NCBI GenBank assembly: GCA_026770595.1
Contig: MU633971.1
Location: 1-18,302, forward strand
Source: Ochromonadaceae sp. CCMP2298
Lineage: Eukaryota > Sar > Synurophyceae > Ochromonadales > Ochromonadaceae
Length of the DNA: 18,302 bases
Direction of reading: 5' to 3'
Shown: positions 17,061-18,302 of the stretch, one piece after another
Layout of the letters: the number at the start of each line of letters is the position of its first letter
How positions within the stretch are numbered: the first letter of the stretch is position 1
Made by a program: the position numbers and the translations under genes
Notes under the pieces: model-generated
What the model was told of the DNA's origin: nothing
Database searches by the model: none
The model's input: only the letters and a program-made list of their open reading frames with translations

Positions 17061-18146
17061 ATGGAAGGCATAGAAGAAGCTTTGGAGAACGCAGAGTATG
17101 CGGAAGCGATGCGCGAAGGGGCGCTTCAGCCAACCAAAGATTGGGACTGGTTGGATGCAGAAGACTTGGTAGCTCAAATACAACGCCTTGATCCGATCGA
17201 TCTTGACCTTGAGACACTTTGTGCGAGGAACCTCGGGCTTTATTTGGTAAGCCCGACCATCGCAGAACATTTTACTGATCTAACTGATCCCAATATCCAT
17301 ACAGTTTATCAAGTTCGTGCGGAACGAAGGATCTATGATAATGGGCGATTTCATCGTAGCCTTGGCCGACTTTCGGGTAAGATGAGAGACCTGTCAAACC
17401 TGGCAACAGCAGTCCTCATCCCTCGTACTCGTATCGAGCTCACATCTCTTCCTTCCCTCTCTCGCTCCTCAGTCGAAGAAGCAAAGACCCACAGAGCTTC
17501 TTCAACATGCCACATCAATCTTCAAGACGTACCTTGTTGATGGTTCGACAGGAGACTTCGAGGCGTCGACAGAGTTCATCGATCTGTCCCGAATTCTACA
17601 CACCTCCGACACACCCGACACCGCCCCGAGCTCCGTCACTGCCGGCGGCAACAACGCTCTGCAACTGTCTGGCCCCACTCTACTGGAGATACGAGCCTTA
17701 CTTTTGGGAGCTAAGGAGAAGACAGGCGGTGATGCTATAAAACCCTCCATCTTCGACGAGGTTGATAGGGCAGTCTTCGCCATACTGAGGGAGAGGCACT
17801 ACGAGCAGTTCATGAAGTCTGCTGACTGGTTCAGGTACTTCCAGTTCCTCATCCTGTCCCAGAAAGAGCTCAATAAAGACAGAGACTTTATCACACTGCG
17901 AGTGCTGGGGCGGGGAGGCTTCGGGCTGGTCTACGCCTCGAAGAAGGCCACTACTGGCAAACTGTACGCCATAAAGCAGATGGCGAAGCAGCGCATCAAG
18001 CTGAAGAAGTCGTTTGCGATGGTGAAGGCGGAGAGAGACATTCTGTCCCAGGTGGACTCCCCCTACATCGTGCAGCTCATGTATGCATTCCAGTGCCCCA
18101 CAGACGTGTACCTGGTGATGGATATGATGGTGGGGGGGGACCTCAG
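17061..18146 (+). CDS. G-protein-coupled receptor kinase, N-terminal exons; join(17061..17246,17305..17376,17473..>18146)
   Basis: Three exons splice in frame to 310 residues, and the gene continues beyond the window. The N-terminus MEGIEEALENAEYAEAM matches the short helix that opens GRKs and docks on activated receptors. The RGS-homology domain follows, split by introns 1 and 2: LCARNLGLYL joins FIKFVRNEGS, then FIVALADFR joins SKKQRPTELLQ. A loop longer than usual comes before FDEVDRAVFAILRERHYEQF and SADWFRYF, the last RGS helices that precede the kinase in this family. The kinase lobe starts near 225 with a glycine loop GRGGFG (232-237), the ATP-anchoring lysine K254 in YAIK, and the C-helix glutamate E273. 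The visible part stops at MVGGDL. GRKs phosphorylate activated seven-helix receptors. The catalytic loop, the C-terminus and therefore the subfamily are not visible. Confidence 0.9.
17247..17304 (+). other. GRK intron 1 (58 bp)
   Basis: TTG|GTAAGC donor, CATACAG|TTT acceptor and a CTAAC branch-site candidate about 20 bp before the acceptor. It is phase 0. Its removal makes the RGS helix LGLYL-FIKF continuous. Confidence 0.88.
17377..17472 (+). other. GRK intron 2 (96 bp)
   Basis: CGG|GTAAGA donor and CTCCTCAG|TCG acceptor after a pyrimidine-rich stretch. It is phase 0. Its removal continues the RGS domain as DFR-SKKQRPTELL; all three frames without splicing lose the homology. Confidence 0.87.
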
Positions 18147-18302
18147 GTCAGTCGCACTCACACTTATTCGCTCACCCTAACTCCACTAACTCCCTCTCTC
18201 TCTTGTACCCCACCAACTCATCATCTACCCAACCCTCTACCCAACCCTCTACCCAACCCTCTACCCAACCCTCTACCCAACCCTCTACCCAACCCTCTAC
18301 CC
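18147..18302 (+). other. GRK intron 3, truncated by the window end
   Basis: The donor AG|GTCAGT splits a codon after GGDL (phase 2), and a stop follows in frame at 18178-18180. The rest is C/T-rich and enters a minisatellite. No acceptor is within the window. Confidence 0.75.
18225..18302 (+). repeat. 12-bp minisatellite (CTACCCAACCCT)n
   Basis: About 6.5 perfect copies run to the last base of the window, so the true array length is unknown. It lies in a GRK intron. The unit looks like a degenerate telomere-type C-rich repeat but is not CCCTAA, and its intron position argues against a chromosome end. Confidence 0.95.

Noticed and set aside
18225-18302. Telomere
   Set aside because: The unit is 12 bp and not CCCTAA, it starts inside a GRK intron after a proper splice donor, and similar C/T-rich words occur in the kinesin intron.
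1-18302. CRISPR arrays, tRNA or rRNA genes, prokaryotic operons
   Set aside because: I looked for spaced direct repeats, tRNA box-B words and compact co-directional gene runs and saw none; the genes have spliceosomal introns.

Overview
The window is nuclear DNA from a unicellular eukaryote. The genes have GT-AG introns of 58 to 215 bp, two of them with CTAAC-type branch-site candidates. The proteins are eukaryote-specific: a kinesin-3 relative, a G-protein-coupled receptor kinase, a RING/TRAF-zinc-finger/MORN protein and a leucine-rich-repeat giant. A Ty3/gypsy chromovirus fragment lies at the left edge. A GRK with an RGS domain fits a unicellular holozoan (ichthyosporean or choanoflagellate type) or a stramenopile. 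I cannot place it further from sequence alone. The left edge falls inside a retrotransposon and the right edge inside a 12-bp tandem repeat, so the window may be a whole contig bounded by repeats.

Positions 1-3300 are AT-richer and repeat-derived. They hold the end of a chromovirus integrase with a chromodomain (2-358), a G-rich polypurine tract and the 3' LTR (about 520-903), about 1.4 kb with no recognisable gene, a broken MYND zinc-finger gene on the minus strand (2323-2638), and a long inverted-repeat (foldback/MITE-like) element (2814-3261).

Positions 3300-18302 are gene-dense and GC-richer. A two-exon plus-strand gene (3474-9859) encodes a roughly 2056-residue LRR protein with very long low-complexity stretches and an acidic, Ala-rich tail built from hexanucleotide repeats. 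A single-exon RING-TRAF zinc finger-MORN gene follows (10349-11584). Convergent to it is a two-exon minus-strand kinesin-3-like gene (16653-12034, about 1498 residues). It keeps the P-loop but has degraded switch I and switch II motifs, carries an FHA domain split by a low-complexity insert, and ends in a CaaX-type tetrapeptide. Divergent from it, across about 0.4 kb, starts a G-protein-coupled receptor kinase (17061 to beyond the window) whose first three exons can be joined in frame.

There is no operon or evident pathway. The shared theme is cytoskeleton, scaffolding and signalling proteins that have accumulated low-complexity inserts. The most interesting object is the kinesin: its motor looks catalytically impaired, and it may use C-terminal prenylation in place of the PH domain that many kinesin-3 proteins use to bind membranes. 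No defence island, CRISPR array, tRNA or rRNA was found.
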